A stretch of DNA of 64,000 nucleotides from Bacteroidota bacterium (GTDB lineage Bacteria > Bacteroidota > Ignavibacteria > Kapaibacteriales > Kapaibacteriaceae), in the NCBI GenBank assembly GCA_018266735.1, contig JAFDZT010000002.1, forward strand, positions 236,439-300,438. The letters run 5' to 3'. Both the position numbers and the translations under genes were made by a program. Position 1 is the first letter of the stretch, and the number at the start of each line of letters is the position of its first letter. Of this stretch, positions 53,713 to 62,288 are shown in pieces. The notes beneath the pieces were generated by a model, which was not told the origin of the DNA, made no database searches, and was given only the letters and a program-made list of their open reading frames with translations.

Positions 53713-54488
53713 CGGAGATCTTTCGCATTGGATTCGTGTCGGTGTCGTGGGTGGACCTGCTCGACATCACGGCCATCGCCATCCTGTTCTTCCTGATCTA
53801 TCGATCCTTGCGCGACACAGCGGCCATCCAAGTGCTGGTGGCGTTGGTTTTACTGCTCGGTCTGTCGTTCATCACGGAGAGTGCCGGACTGAAAACGTTG
53901 AACTGGATGTTGCGTCGATTGACCGACATCGGTCTCATCGCCTTCATCATCCTCTTTCAACCCGAACTCCGTCGCGTCCTGCTCTTACTGACGCAGACAC
54001 GCATCTTTCGATTCTTCGTCCGCACACGCAACACCCGCATGGTGGACGATGTGGTCGAGTCAATGCTCGACATGTCGGCAAAGCACACTGGCGCACTCAT
54101 CATCTTCTCTCGCGCGGAACACATCAAGATCGTGGTGGAAACCGGCATTCAACTACAGGCCACGGTCTCTTCGGAACTCCTTGAGTCGATCTTCAATCCC
54201 CGCTCGCCCTTGCATGATGGTGCTGTGGTGATCGACGATCGCACGATCATCGCCGCTCGCTGCGTGCTGCCACTGAGCTCCCAGCAGAAGATCGGACATC
54301 GTAATCTCGGCACGCGACATCGTGCAGGACTTGGTCTCTCGGAACAAGCGGATGTTGTCGCCGTGATCGTCTCCGAAGAGACGGGCGGCATCAGCATTGC
54401 CTATCAAGGCGAACTGCAACTCGATGTTCCCGAGGCCATCCTCAAAGACGTGCTTCTCGAAAAACTCACGGCATTGGCCTCTTCATGA
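53709..54488 (+). CDS. cdaA: Diadenylate cyclase CdaA (c-di-AMP synthase)
   Basis: A 259-residue membrane protein. Three N-terminal helices (about 15-90) precede the DAC domain. The catalytic motifs are SPLHDGAVVIDDR (Asp170-Gly171-Ala172) and GTRHRAGLGLSEQAD (Arg203-His204-Arg205), matching CdaA. It makes cyclic di-AMP from two ATP, a signal controlling potassium, osmotic balance and cell wall turnover. It lies between phoH and pcm with ATGA overlaps on both sides; the wall-hydrolase gene dacB follows later in the same run. Confidence 0.95.
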   Translation: MTEIFRIGFVSVSWVDLLDITAIAILFFLIYRSLRDTAAIQVLVALVLLLGLSFITESAGLKTLNWMLRRLTDIGLIAFIILFQPELRRVLLLLTQTRIFRFFVRTRNTRMVDDVVESMLDMSAKHTGALIIFSRAEHIKIVVETGIQLQATVSSELLESIFNPRSPLHDGAVVIDDRTIIAARCVLPLSSQQKIGHRNLGTRHRAGLGLSEQADVVAVIVSEETGGISIAYQGELQLDVPEAILKDVLLEKLTALASS

Positions 54489-55132
54489 TCTCACCGTACG
54501 AACAACAACGACAGTCCCTCATTCAAAGCTTTCGGTCGAGAGGCATCACGGACGAAGCTGTCCTCCAGGCCATGGCCTCCGTGAATCGCGAACTCTTCGT
54601 TTCACCGGCCATGAAACAGCGCGCCTATGAAGACTCGGCGCTTCCGATCGATGCGCGCCAGACGATCTCGCAGCCATACACGGTCGCCTTTATGACGCAG
54701 TCCCTGCGCGTAGGTCGCGGAAGCAAGGTGCTTGAGATCGGCACCGGGAGCGGCTATCAGGCCGCCGTTCTCGCTGCCCTCGGATGTGAGGTCTATACGA
54801 TCGAACGACACGACGTGCTCTCGCGACGTGCACGTCACACCCTCGAGCAGCTCGGATACATTGTGCACTGTCGTGTGGGCGATGGGACCATCGGGTGGAC
54901 GGAACATGCGCCATATGACGGCATCATCGTGACCGCCGGTGCACCCGATGTACCCGAGGCACTCGCCAAGCAACTCGCCATCGGAGGTCGCCTCGTTGTT
55001 CCCGTCGGCGAACGCGATGAGCAATCGCTGTATCGCGTCACGCGCACCGGACCCGAAGATTGGTCGGCCGAGGACCTTGGCCCCTTCCGTTTCGTCCCGC
55101 TGATCGGGCGGCAAGGGTGGCAAGGAGAATGA
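54485..55132 (+). CDS. pcm: Protein-L-isoaspartate O-methyltransferase
   Basis: A 215-residue SAM-dependent enzyme repairing isoaspartate in aged proteins. It has ISQPYTVAFMTQSL (substrate-recognition), VLEIGTGSGYQAAVLAAL (SAM motif I), IERHDVLSRRA and the later DGIIVTAGAPDVPEALAKQL. Length is normal for Pcm. ATGA overlaps exist with cdaA (54485-54488) and miaA (55129-55132). Confidence 0.94.
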   Translation: MISPYEQQRQSLIQSFRSRGITDEAVLQAMASVNRELFVSPAMKQRAYEDSALPIDARQTISQPYTVAFMTQSLRVGRGSKVLEIGTGSGYQAAVLAALGCEVYTIERHDVLSRRARHTLEQLGYIVHCRVGDGTIGWTEHAPYDGIIVTAGAPDVPEALAKQLAIGGRLVVPVGERDEQSLYRVTRTGPEDWSAEDLGPFRFVPLIGRQGWQGE

Positions 55133-56049
55133 GTGCGCTCCGTCGAGTGATCGCCATCGTGGGTCCCACGGCCGCCGGAAAGACCTCGCTTGCCGTACGC
55201 CTTGCCTCCCTTCTACCCGTCGAGGTCGTCAGTGCCGATGCTCGTCAGGTCTATCGTATGCTCGACATCGGCACGGCAAAACCAACAGCACATGAGCGTG
55301 CCGCCTGCACCCATCATTGCATCGACACCCTCGACCCGGACGAGGCATATAGTGCTGCCGAATATGCGCGCGATGCACGCATTGCCATCGATCACATGCC
55401 TCCGTCTGTGACCCCCTTCGTGGTGGGTGGGTCCGGTCTCTATCTCCGCGCAGCCCTCGATGGATTCTCGCACGACGTCGTCGCTCCCGAACCCTCCGTG
55501 CGTGAGGCACTGCAAGAACGATTGCTGATCGAGGGCAAGGACGGACTGTATGATGAACTCGTCCGCGTGGATCCGAGAGCAGCGCAACGGTATGCCGATA
55601 AAAATCCCGTTCGTGTGGTCAGAGCGTTGGAGTTCTATCACAGCACCGGTCGTCCGTTCTCATCCACATGGGATACGGTGATCACTCCGCCGCCTTACGA
55701 TGTCACCTATGTTGGCGTGACGCTCGATCGCACGGCATTGTATGCTCGCATCGATCGGCGCTGCGAGCAGATGTGGCAGGATGGCCTCGTTGCTGAGACA
55801 CAACGTGTGCTCGATGCTGGCATCTCGCCGTTCACGCAAGCGTTGCAGACCGTCGGCTATACAGAAGCCATTGCCTTCCTACGGGGCACGATGTCTGCCG
55901 ATGCTGCCTTGGCCCATATGCAACAGGCCACGCGCAACTATGCGAAGCGACAGCTCACGTGGTTCAAACGTGATGAGCGTATCACGTGGTTCGATGGACA
56001 GGATGCGCATTTGGTAGAAACAGTGGGACGACACCTCGGCATCTCGTAG
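55129..56049 (+). CDS. miaA: tRNA dimethylallyltransferase
   Basis: A 306-residue MiaA adding a dimethylallyl group to A37 of tRNAs reading codons beginning with U. The P-loop is VGPTAAGKTSLAV, followed by VVSADARQVYRMLDIGTAKP and the catalytic region HHCIDTLDPDEAYSAAEY. The C-terminal zone (YTEAIAFLRG; ATRNYAKRQLTWFK) is typical. The ATG at 55129 overlaps the pcm stop. The stop codon is part of the next promoter box (56047). Confidence 0.94.
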   Translation: MSALRRVIAIVGPTAAGKTSLAVRLASLLPVEVVSADARQVYRMLDIGTAKPTAHERAACTHHCIDTLDPDEAYSAAEYARDARIAIDHMPPSVTPFVVGGSGLYLRAALDGFSHDVVAPEPSVREALQERLLIEGKDGLYDELVRVDPRAAQRYADKNPVRVVRALEFYHSTGRPFSSTWDTVITPPPYDVTYVGVTLDRTALYARIDRRCEQMWQDGLVAETQRVLDAGISPFTQALQTVGYTEAIAFLRGTMSADAALAHMQQATRNYAKRQLTWFKRDERITWFDGQDAHLVETVGRHLGIS

Positions 56050-56054
56050 TTTTG
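56047..56054 (+). promoter_or_regulatory. TAnnTTTG box overlapping the miaA stop codon
   Basis: TAGTTTTG, whose first three bases are the TAG stop of miaA. It lies 26 bases before the TTG start of the second dacB gene, giving that gene its own possible promoter. Confidence 0.45.
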
Positions 56055-56080
56055 CCGGTAGCAGCAACTGAGGACGCCCG

Positions 56081-57940
56081 TTGACCTTCCACCGGACGAT
56101 AGCATTCGTCATATCCATCGCGATCTCCCTCGCCACAACGTGTTCCGTTGTGCAGGCAGGAGATTCGACCCGTAGTACACCGCGACCACAGTCGCTCCCC
56201 TTCCTATCGCAGTACGACAGCACGCGCGCCATCGACCAATTGCGCCAACGCTTGGATGCGATCTTCTCTCGATCCCGTGGCGCGAACGTATCCGTTGTCG
56301 TGGCCTCGCTGAAACGCAACGTCATCCTCTACGATCGCAATGGTTCCATGCCACTCACACCGGCATCAACCACAAAACTCTTCTCCACATCGTCGGTCTT
56401 CCGCATGATGGGAGACCAAGCAACACTCAACACCGATGTGATGATCGACGGTTCGATCGATGCGAATGGAACGTTGAATGGCGATCTCTATCTCGTCGGG
56501 CACGGCGACGCCATGCTGAGTGTGAACGATCTCGAAGAGCTCGCCGATAAGGTGCATCAACTCGGGATCCGCCGGATCACAGGCAATGTGTACGGAGACG
56601 GCTCCTTCTTCGATAACGTGACACAACGTGCCGTCTACAGCGGCGATGGCGAGACGGTGCAGGGCATGCCACCAGTGACGGCTCTGGGTGTGAACAACAA
56701 CACGGTGGCCGTCCTCGTGCAGGGTGCCTCGAATGGCTCTACGTTCGTGCAGACTGTTCCGGCAAGTGATGCCTTCATCATCGGTCGCATCGCAGGGGCA
56801 CCCGCGCGAGTCGCGGCGACGAAGCCGACGATCACATCAAAACGATCACGAACGGCCGTGCGGCCTGCACCAGTACCAATGCGCATGAAGAAGTCCGCTC
56901 GTGTTCGTGGGCATGCAACGCCAAAGAAGACGGTACCGAAAAAGAAAGCACCTCCTATCAAGAAACGTTCACGCGGACATGCCGACGTGCAGGGTGGATG
57001 GGGACTTGATGTACAGCGCTATGGCGATGTACCACCCGTACCCGCACCACGTCACCGCGGACGTCGTGCCCGCCGTGGTGGAGGACGTGTGTCGATCTCG
57101 TCTGCCTCGTTGGCCAATGGCGCACAGCAGTTCATCGTCCGCGGCACTCCCGGCGCACATCGTTCGTTTGCCAAGTACTTTGTGATGACGGATCCGATAA
57201 CGGCCGCGGCCGGAACATTTCGCGTTCGCTTGCGAGCCGGTGGCATCGATATCGACGGGACCTACGGACGCAAGGCCGCGCCGGCGAAGTGCTCGACGAT
57301 CACGTCGTTCCGACGTCCATTCGTCGACTTTGCCAGCGTCGTCAATAAACGCTCCGACAACTTCTACGCAGAGCATTGCTTCAAGATCGTTGGCGGTCTC
57401 TGCAATGACAATGCGAATACGGCCGCACGTGCCAAGCGTGGACTCATCGACGTGCTCGACTCGATGCATGTACCGCACGACGGTTGTGTGTTCAACGACG
57501 GCAGTGGTCTTTCGCGCAGGAACAAAGTGAGCGCCCTCACCGAGATGCGATTGTTGCAGGCCATCTCCAAACAACGATGGGCCGACGCCTTCAAGCAAAC
57601 TCTGTCGATCGCGTCGGTGGACGGAACATTGCGCAGACGGATGAGCGGCACACCCGCCGCCGGGAATGTGCGGGCAAAGACGGGAACACTCCGCAACACG
57701 AGTGCGCTTGCCGGCTACGTTACCACGTTGGATGGTGAACCGTTGGTCTTCAGCATCATTTCGAACGGACCAAACGTTGGGTCCTATAAAGCAACCGAGA
57801 ACCTTGCCGCCATTACCCTTGCCTCGTTCTCCTATAAGGGCGGTGCGCCGACCGTGGACGATCATGCAGCGGAGAAGGACACTACCGACGATGTTCGCGA
57901 TGAGCACTTGATCGACGAAGAACACTCCATCCCCAAGTGA
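56081..57940 (+). CDS. dacB: D-alanyl-D-alanine carboxypeptidase (S13) with a Lys/Arg/Pro-rich insert
   Basis: A 619-residue exported S13 peptidase with signal peptide (about 1-26). Catalytic boxes are Ser96-x-x-Lys99 (TPASTTKLFST), Ser425-Asp426-Asn427 (NKRSDNFYAEHC) and Lys533-Thr-Gly (RAKTGTLRNT). Residues ~241-338 form a low-complexity basic insert rich in Lys, Arg, Pro and Ala (for example KKTVPKKKAPPIKKRSRGH and RHRGRRARRGGGR), absent in the 510-residue paralogue at 12831. The start codon is TTG at 56081. It trims wall peptides. It overlaps the convergent VanZ-like gene by 59 bases at the 3' end. Confidence 0.9.
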   Translation: MTFHRTIAFVISIAISLATTCSVVQAGDSTRSTPRPQSLPFLSQYDSTRAIDQLRQRLDAIFSRSRGANVSVVVASLKRNVILYDRNGSMPLTPASTTKLFSTSSVFRMMGDQATLNTDVMIDGSIDANGTLNGDLYLVGHGDAMLSVNDLEELADKVHQLGIRRITGNVYGDGSFFDNVTQRAVYSGDGETVQGMPPVTALGVNNNTVAVLVQGASNGSTFVQTVPASDAFIIGRIAGAPARVAATKPTITSKRSRTAVRPAPVPMRMKKSARVRGHATPKKTVPKKKAPPIKKRSRGHADVQGGWGLDVQRYGDVPPVPAPRHRGRRARRGGGRVSISSASLANGAQQFIVRGTPGAHRSFAKYFVMTDPITAAAGTFRVRLRAGGIDIDGTYGRKAAPAKCSTITSFRRPFVDFASVVNKRSDNFYAEHCFKIVGGLCNDNANTAARAKRGLIDVLDSMHVPHDGCVFNDGSGLSRRNKVSALTEMRLLQAISKQRWADAFKQTLSIASVDGTLRRRMSGTPAAGNVRAKTGTLRNTSALAGYVTTLDGEPLVFSIISNGPNVGSYKATENLAAITLASFSYKGGAPTVDDHAAEKDTTDDVRDEHLIDEEHSIPK

Positions 57941-58262
57941 TGGCAGCCGTGCAAAGCAGGCCGATCACATCGGCCAGGAAGTCGGCCACTTCTGCGAACC
58001 GTCCCTGCACAAAGGACTGATGCCATTCATCACTGGCCGCGAACAATGCGCCGGCCACGAGGATCCATGCAGCACGTTGAACAGCTGTAACACGCAAGGC
58101 CCATGCGATCGTGCCTCCATAGCATGCATAGGCAATGGCATGATAGAGTTTGTCCTGCCATTCGAACCCAAGTTCGGGTGGGCGGAGATTCGGTTGATGC
58201 GAGAGCAAGAACAGACCGATACTGGCCACGATCACAGGCCCATACCTGATCACGGGCGTCAT
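57882..58262 (-). CDS. VanZ-like membrane protein
   Basis: A 126-residue protein with four hydrophobic helices. The family motif is WQDKLYHAIAYACYGG followed by ASDEWHQSFVQGR and a final DVIGLLCTAA, as in VanZ/teicoplanin-resistance-like proteins of unknown activity. The start at 58262 overlaps the nnrDE stop (ATGA), and the 3' end runs 59 bases into the opposing dacB coding region. Confidence 0.8.
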   Translation of the reverse strand: MTPVIRYGPVIVASIGLFLLSHQPNLRPPELGFEWQDKLYHAIAYACYGGTIAWALRVTAVQRAAWILVAGALFAASDEWHQSFVQGRFAEVADFLADVIGLLCTAAITWGWSVLRRSSAHREHRR

Positions 58263-59767
58263 GCGGGAAAGACGTAACGGAGCGAGGCGATGAGGTCCGA
58301 TGCCGTGAGCGTTTCCATCGATGCGACAGATGCATAGTGATCGCCCGCACTTGCATGCAGATACGATCCCAATGCTGCGGCCTTGAAGGGCTTCACACCT
58401 TGTGCACACAGCGCAGCGATCACGCCGGTGAGTACGTCACCACTGCCTGCCGTTGCCATACCGGGATTCCCGTTCACAGTGTAATAGCACTGCGTTCCAT
58501 TGGTCGTGATGGATGGAACATCCTTCACATGGAGGATGCATCCATGCTCCTTGGCAAATCCCCTTGCGTACTCCACCGTGCGTCGTGCGATCGCATCCTT
58601 GCTCTTTGCGAGCAGTCGAGCGAACTCGCCAAGATGCGGCGTGAGGATCACGTTATGCAGTGCGCGATGCAGATAGGGCACGATCAGCAATGCATCGGCA
58701 TCGATCACCACAGGAATGGCGGGATCCAATGCATCGATGAGCGACGTGAGTAATTCGATGGTCTCGGGGTCCGTACCAATGCCGGGTCCAACGGCAACGA
58801 CGGTCGCACGGGCAAGCTTCTCTTCGATCATACTGCGCGCTTCCTTGGCGATCGTGCCTGCCGTCGTTGCGGGCACCACCAGCGTCATCACTTCACGCGC
58901 AGTGAGCGGATGCAGGACAGGCGTGACGAGATCGACGATGCCTGCGCCCGATGAGATGGCGGCATGCGATGCAAGCGCCGCGGCACCACGCATGGGACGC
59001 GAGCCTGCGATGACGACCACACGACCGTAGTCATGCTTCGACGTATTGCGTTTTCGTGTTGGAAGAATGGTGCGCACATCGTCGCGCGTGAGGATCCACG
59101 ACGAGGCGTTCTTTCGCAGCAGCTCCTGCGGCGCACCAATGGCCGCAACATGGATGGTGCCACGTACAGACGGTCCATCGTTGCGATAGAGACCGGGCTT
59201 CGGTCCGGCCATCGTGATCGTGTGATGAGCATGAAAGCAGGAGCGGTGGGCATCACCCGTGAGCGCATCGAGTCCGGTGGGCACATCGATGGCCACCTTC
59301 AACGCATCGGCGCGATGCAGCAGATCGAGCACGTCGATCACAGGACCATGCAGTTCGGCACCTCCACCCACGCCGATGAGCGCATCGATCACGACATCCC
59401 ATTTCTTCTTGACGATCAGATCCAGCGCGCCTTGTTCGTCGACGTGGACGACAGAGAGCATGCGCTGTGCGGCATGAAGATTCGACCGTGTCGCATCGGA
59501 CATCTTCTGCTCCTCGCCCATCCACAGCACTTGCACGGAGTGGTCGAAGGAGAGCATTCGTGCCACAGCAAATCCATCGCCACCGTTGTTACCTGCCCCA
59601 CACACCACAAGGATCGATGAGGGCGGTACGGTGGGAAGGAGGCTGGAAAGAATGTCTGCGGCCGACCGCGAGGCGTTCTCCATCAGCACAATAGGCGGAA
59701 TGGAGAGGTCGACATCGCACGATCGATCGATCGTACGAACATCATCAGGTGTGAGCAGTCCGATCAT
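58259..59767 (-). CDS. nnrDE: Bifunctional NAD(P)H-hydrate epimerase/dehydratase
   Basis: A 502-residue two-domain enzyme repairing hydrated NAD(P)H. The N-terminal epimerase domain carries VVCGAGNNGGDGFAVARML (residues ~53-71) and an acidic VIDALIGVGGGAEL. The C-terminal ADP-dependent dehydratase domain carries GRVVVIAGSRPMRGAAALAS and the PfkB-like end MATAGSGDVLTGVIAAL. It matches NnrE-NnrD fusions in length and order. It is divergent from the PhoD gene with 19 bases between starts, and I see no clear promoter box. Confidence 0.93.
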   Translation of the reverse strand: MIGLLTPDDVRTIDRSCDVDLSIPPIVLMENASRSAADILSSLLPTVPPSSILVVCGAGNNGGDGFAVARMLSFDHSVQVLWMGEEQKMSDATRSNLHAAQRMLSVVHVDEQGALDLIVKKKWDVVIDALIGVGGGAELHGPVIDVLDLLHRADALKVAIDVPTGLDALTGDAHRSCFHAHHTITMAGPKPGLYRNDGPSVRGTIHVAAIGAPQELLRKNASSWILTRDDVRTILPTRKRNTSKHDYGRVVVIAGSRPMRGAAALASHAAISSGAGIVDLVTPVLHPLTAREVMTLVVPATTAGTIAKEARSMIEEKLARATVVAVGPGIGTDPETIELLTSLIDALDPAIPVVIDADALLIVPYLHRALHNVILTPHLGEFARLLAKSKDAIARRTVEYARGFAKEHGCILHVKDVPSITTNGTQCYYTVNGNPGMATAGSGDVLTGVIAALCAQGVKPFKAAALGSYLHASAGDHYASVASMETLTASDLIASLRYVFPA

Positions 59768-59786
59768 TCCGCTAAATTACGGCACT

Positions 59787-61769
59787 ATGATGCTCTTCCT
59801 TCTCTTCCTCGTTCCCATGGTCCTCTCGGCACAAGATGTTCGTCGGGCCTGGTATGAATCTGCAGACTCGCGACGTCAAGAAGTGACCACCGTGGATCCC
59901 GCACTCCGTCCCTTCTATCACGGGGTCGCCAGCGGCGATCCGTTATCCGACCGAGCGATCATCTGGACACGTGCAACGCCCGACCCGGGAGATACGCTCG
60001 TTGCCGTCGACTGGATGGTGGCCACCGACACGGCGCTTCGCTCCGTCGTCCGTCGCGGTACAACGTCCGCAACGGCCGAGCGCGACTTCACCGTCAAGGT
60101 CGACGTGGACGGACTCCAGCCCGGCACCACCTACTATTATGGCTTTGTCGCCTACGGCAAACGATCGCTCACGGGACGTGTACGAACGATGTTCAGCATG
60201 GACGGACGTGAATTGCGTCTGGCCGTTGTCTCGTGCGCCAACTACCCTGCCGGCTATTTCAATGCCTATGCGGCGCTTGCACAGCGCAACGACCTCGATG
60301 CCATGCTGCATCTTGGAGATTACATCTACGAGTACAGTGCCGACTCCTCGTCGTATGCCGGCGCAACCGGTCTGTTGCTCGGTCGACCGCATGAACCATC
60401 GAACGAAGCCGTAACACTCACCGACTATCGCACACGGTACTCGCAGTATCGTCTGGACCCCGATCTCCGTCGTCTGCATCAACAAGTGTCGATCATTCAC
60501 GTGTGGGACGATCACGAGAGTGCGAACGATGCATGGGATGGTGGTGCCGAGAATCATACACCGGCCACCGAAGGTGAATGGACGGTACGCAAGGCCATTT
60601 CCAAACGTGTGTGCATGGAATGGCTCCCAACGCGGGAACAACCGAACAATGCGATCTACCGTCGGTTCACGTGGGGACCCAACGTCGACCTCTTCATGCT
60701 GGACACCCGTCAGGACGGTCGCAGCAAACAATCGCAAAGCGCCGACAGTATCAACAGTGCCGATCATACGATCATGAGCGAAGCGCAGTTCACGTGGTTG
60801 CAGGACGGACTTCGCACGAGCACATCTCGTTGGAAGCTCATTGGCAATCAGGTGCTGTTCTCCCCCATTCAACCGCTTCCCATCGATACGGCTACGCTGT
60901 GGCGTCAGATCCCTTCCGCCTTTATCCCCTTGTTCAAAACGCAGTTGCCAGCCCTCGAGAATGCAATGCGTCTTGGATTCGTGAACGATAACTGGAACGA
61001 CTATCCACGTCAACGCAACGCCCTCATCGACCACATCACCACCAATGTGATCAAGAATGTGGTCTTTGCCACGGGCGACTTTCACACGCAGTTCTGCTTG
61101 AACAATGTGTGGGCGAACGAATTCGTTGGCACATCGATCTCCGCGCCGAACTTCGACGAGAATTTTCAAAGTGTTCCGCTCACGAAGCCCTTCACGAATG
61201 CACTGGTTGTGACGCTCGACAGTACGTTATCGAAGAACAATCCGTCACTCCGCGCCATGAACATCACCGACCATGGCTACTATGTGCTCACGTTCGGTCC
61301 AACGGCGGCACAGGCAGACTACTACTTCGTCGACACGGTCCTCCTTCGCACCACTGCACAACGATTCGATCATAGCTATGGCATACAGCTCGATTCATCG
61401 AGGATGTGGATCTCGTCCGTTGAGACACCGCGCGGCAAGGCCGACGATCCTGCACCACTCGCACCACCCATCGACCCCGTCTCTGTGCGCGAGCCAACGC
61501 CCGATCTGCCCATCACTATTCTCTCCATCTATCCACAACCTGCGGCGAACGAACAAAGCGTTTCCTATGTTGTGCGGGATGGTGAGCGTGTGAGCATCAC
61601 GTTGGTCGACGCACGTGGAGCAACTGTCCGTCAACTCTGCACCGACGAACTGCAGGGCGGCCTCCACAGCCTCGTCCTCGACGTACGTCCGCTTGCCAAC
61701 GGTCGATACATGCTCCTTCTCACCACACCACATTCGGCACAACGTGTGCCGATCATCGTTCTTCACTAA
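59787..61769 (+). CDS. Secreted PhoD-like alkaline phosphatase/phosphodiesterase with T9SS domain
   Basis: A 660-residue exported enzyme. The signal peptide ends about MVLSAQ, and an N-terminal Fn3-like domain has VDGLQPGTTYYYGFVAY. The metallophosphatase core has LAVVSCANYPAGYFNAY, MLHLGDYIYEYS (metal Asp), IHVWDDHESANDAW (Asp-Asp-His) and a later ATGDFHTQFC (His). It matches PhoD, which removes phosphate from mono- and diesters. The last ~85 residues form a T9SS C-terminal domain (SIYPQPAANEQSVSYVVRD ... LANGRYMLLL). The start codon is the first of two ATGs at 59787. Confidence 0.9.
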   Translation: MMLFLLFLVPMVLSAQDVRRAWYESADSRRQEVTTVDPALRPFYHGVASGDPLSDRAIIWTRATPDPGDTLVAVDWMVATDTALRSVVRRGTTSATAERDFTVKVDVDGLQPGTTYYYGFVAYGKRSLTGRVRTMFSMDGRELRLAVVSCANYPAGYFNAYAALAQRNDLDAMLHLGDYIYEYSADSSSYAGATGLLLGRPHEPSNEAVTLTDYRTRYSQYRLDPDLRRLHQQVSIIHVWDDHESANDAWDGGAENHTPATEGEWTVRKAISKRVCMEWLPTREQPNNAIYRRFTWGPNVDLFMLDTRQDGRSKQSQSADSINSADHTIMSEAQFTWLQDGLRTSTSRWKLIGNQVLFSPIQPLPIDTATLWRQIPSAFIPLFKTQLPALENAMRLGFVNDNWNDYPRQRNALIDHITTNVIKNVVFATGDFHTQFCLNNVWANEFVGTSISAPNFDENFQSVPLTKPFTNALVVTLDSTLSKNNPSLRAMNITDHGYYVLTFGPTAAQADYYFVDTVLLRTTAQRFDHSYGIQLDSSRMWISSVETPRGKADDPAPLAPPIDPVSVREPTPDLPITILSIYPQPAANEQSVSYVVRDGERVSITLVDARGATVRQLCTDELQGGLHSLVLDVRPLANGRYMLLLTTPHSAQRVPIIVLH

Positions 61770-61772
61770 CGC

Positions 61773-62288
61773 ATGCTTCGTTTCCCGTCCTGTCCATCGC
61801 TTCTCTCCCTCGCGCTCTTCATCTGCGCTGTGGCGCTGCTCTCCGGATGCGGCGGTCTCGACCCTACCTCCATTCCGCCCTTCACGGGCATCACAGGCAC
61901 CGTGAATGTGGAAGGTGGCGAGGCGGCATGGCCACAAGATTCCGCATACGAGATGCGAGCTGCCGCGTTCTTGACGAAGCCGCTCAAACCCTCGGATGTG
62001 ATCAGTGCTGTGTTTCAACAGAAGGCCAGCATCAGCGACTCGCTCCCACGATTCAAAGGGTCGGTGCCGTACAGCATTGCCGTGACGGGAGCACCGAAGA
62101 CGTTTCTGTATGTGGTGGTGGCGTTGCGGACCGGACCGGACTTCTTCAAGGACTGGAAGATGATCGCCGTGCATTCCGTGGTGAACGATCCGCTGCAACC
62201 TTCCGCAGTGACCGTGGCGCCAGAACAAACTGTGGTGATCCCGTTCGTGGTCGACTTTTCCAACCTTCCTCCGCAACCATTCGAATGA
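61773..62288 (+). CDS. Lipoprotein of unknown function
   Basis: A 171-residue lipoprotein. The signal peptide is hydrophobic with lipobox ALLSGC (Cys26). The mature part is beta-rich, with GITGTVNVEGGEAAWPQDSA, SVPYSIAVTGAPKTFLYVVV and FKDWKMIAVHSVV. No named family is recognised, but the GTVNVEGG opening resembles carboxypeptidase-regulatory or transthyretin-like folds. It sits 3 bases after the PhoD gene and overlaps the TonB receptor gene by ATGA (62285-62288), so it may serve that receptor as a surface lipoprotein. Confidence 0.72.
   Translation: MLRFPSCPSLLSLALFICAVALLSGCGGLDPTSIPPFTGITGTVNVEGGEAAWPQDSAYEMRAAAFLTKPLKPSDVISAVFQQKASISDSLPRFKGSVPYSIAVTGAPKTFLYVVVALRTGPDFFKDWKMIAVHSVVNDPLQPSAVTVAPEQTVVIPFVVDFSNLPPQPFE

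Noticed and set aside
59943..61169. A 408-codon minus-strand frame inside the PhoD gene
   Set aside because: The plus strand has all PhoD metal motifs; no motif is visible in the minus product.
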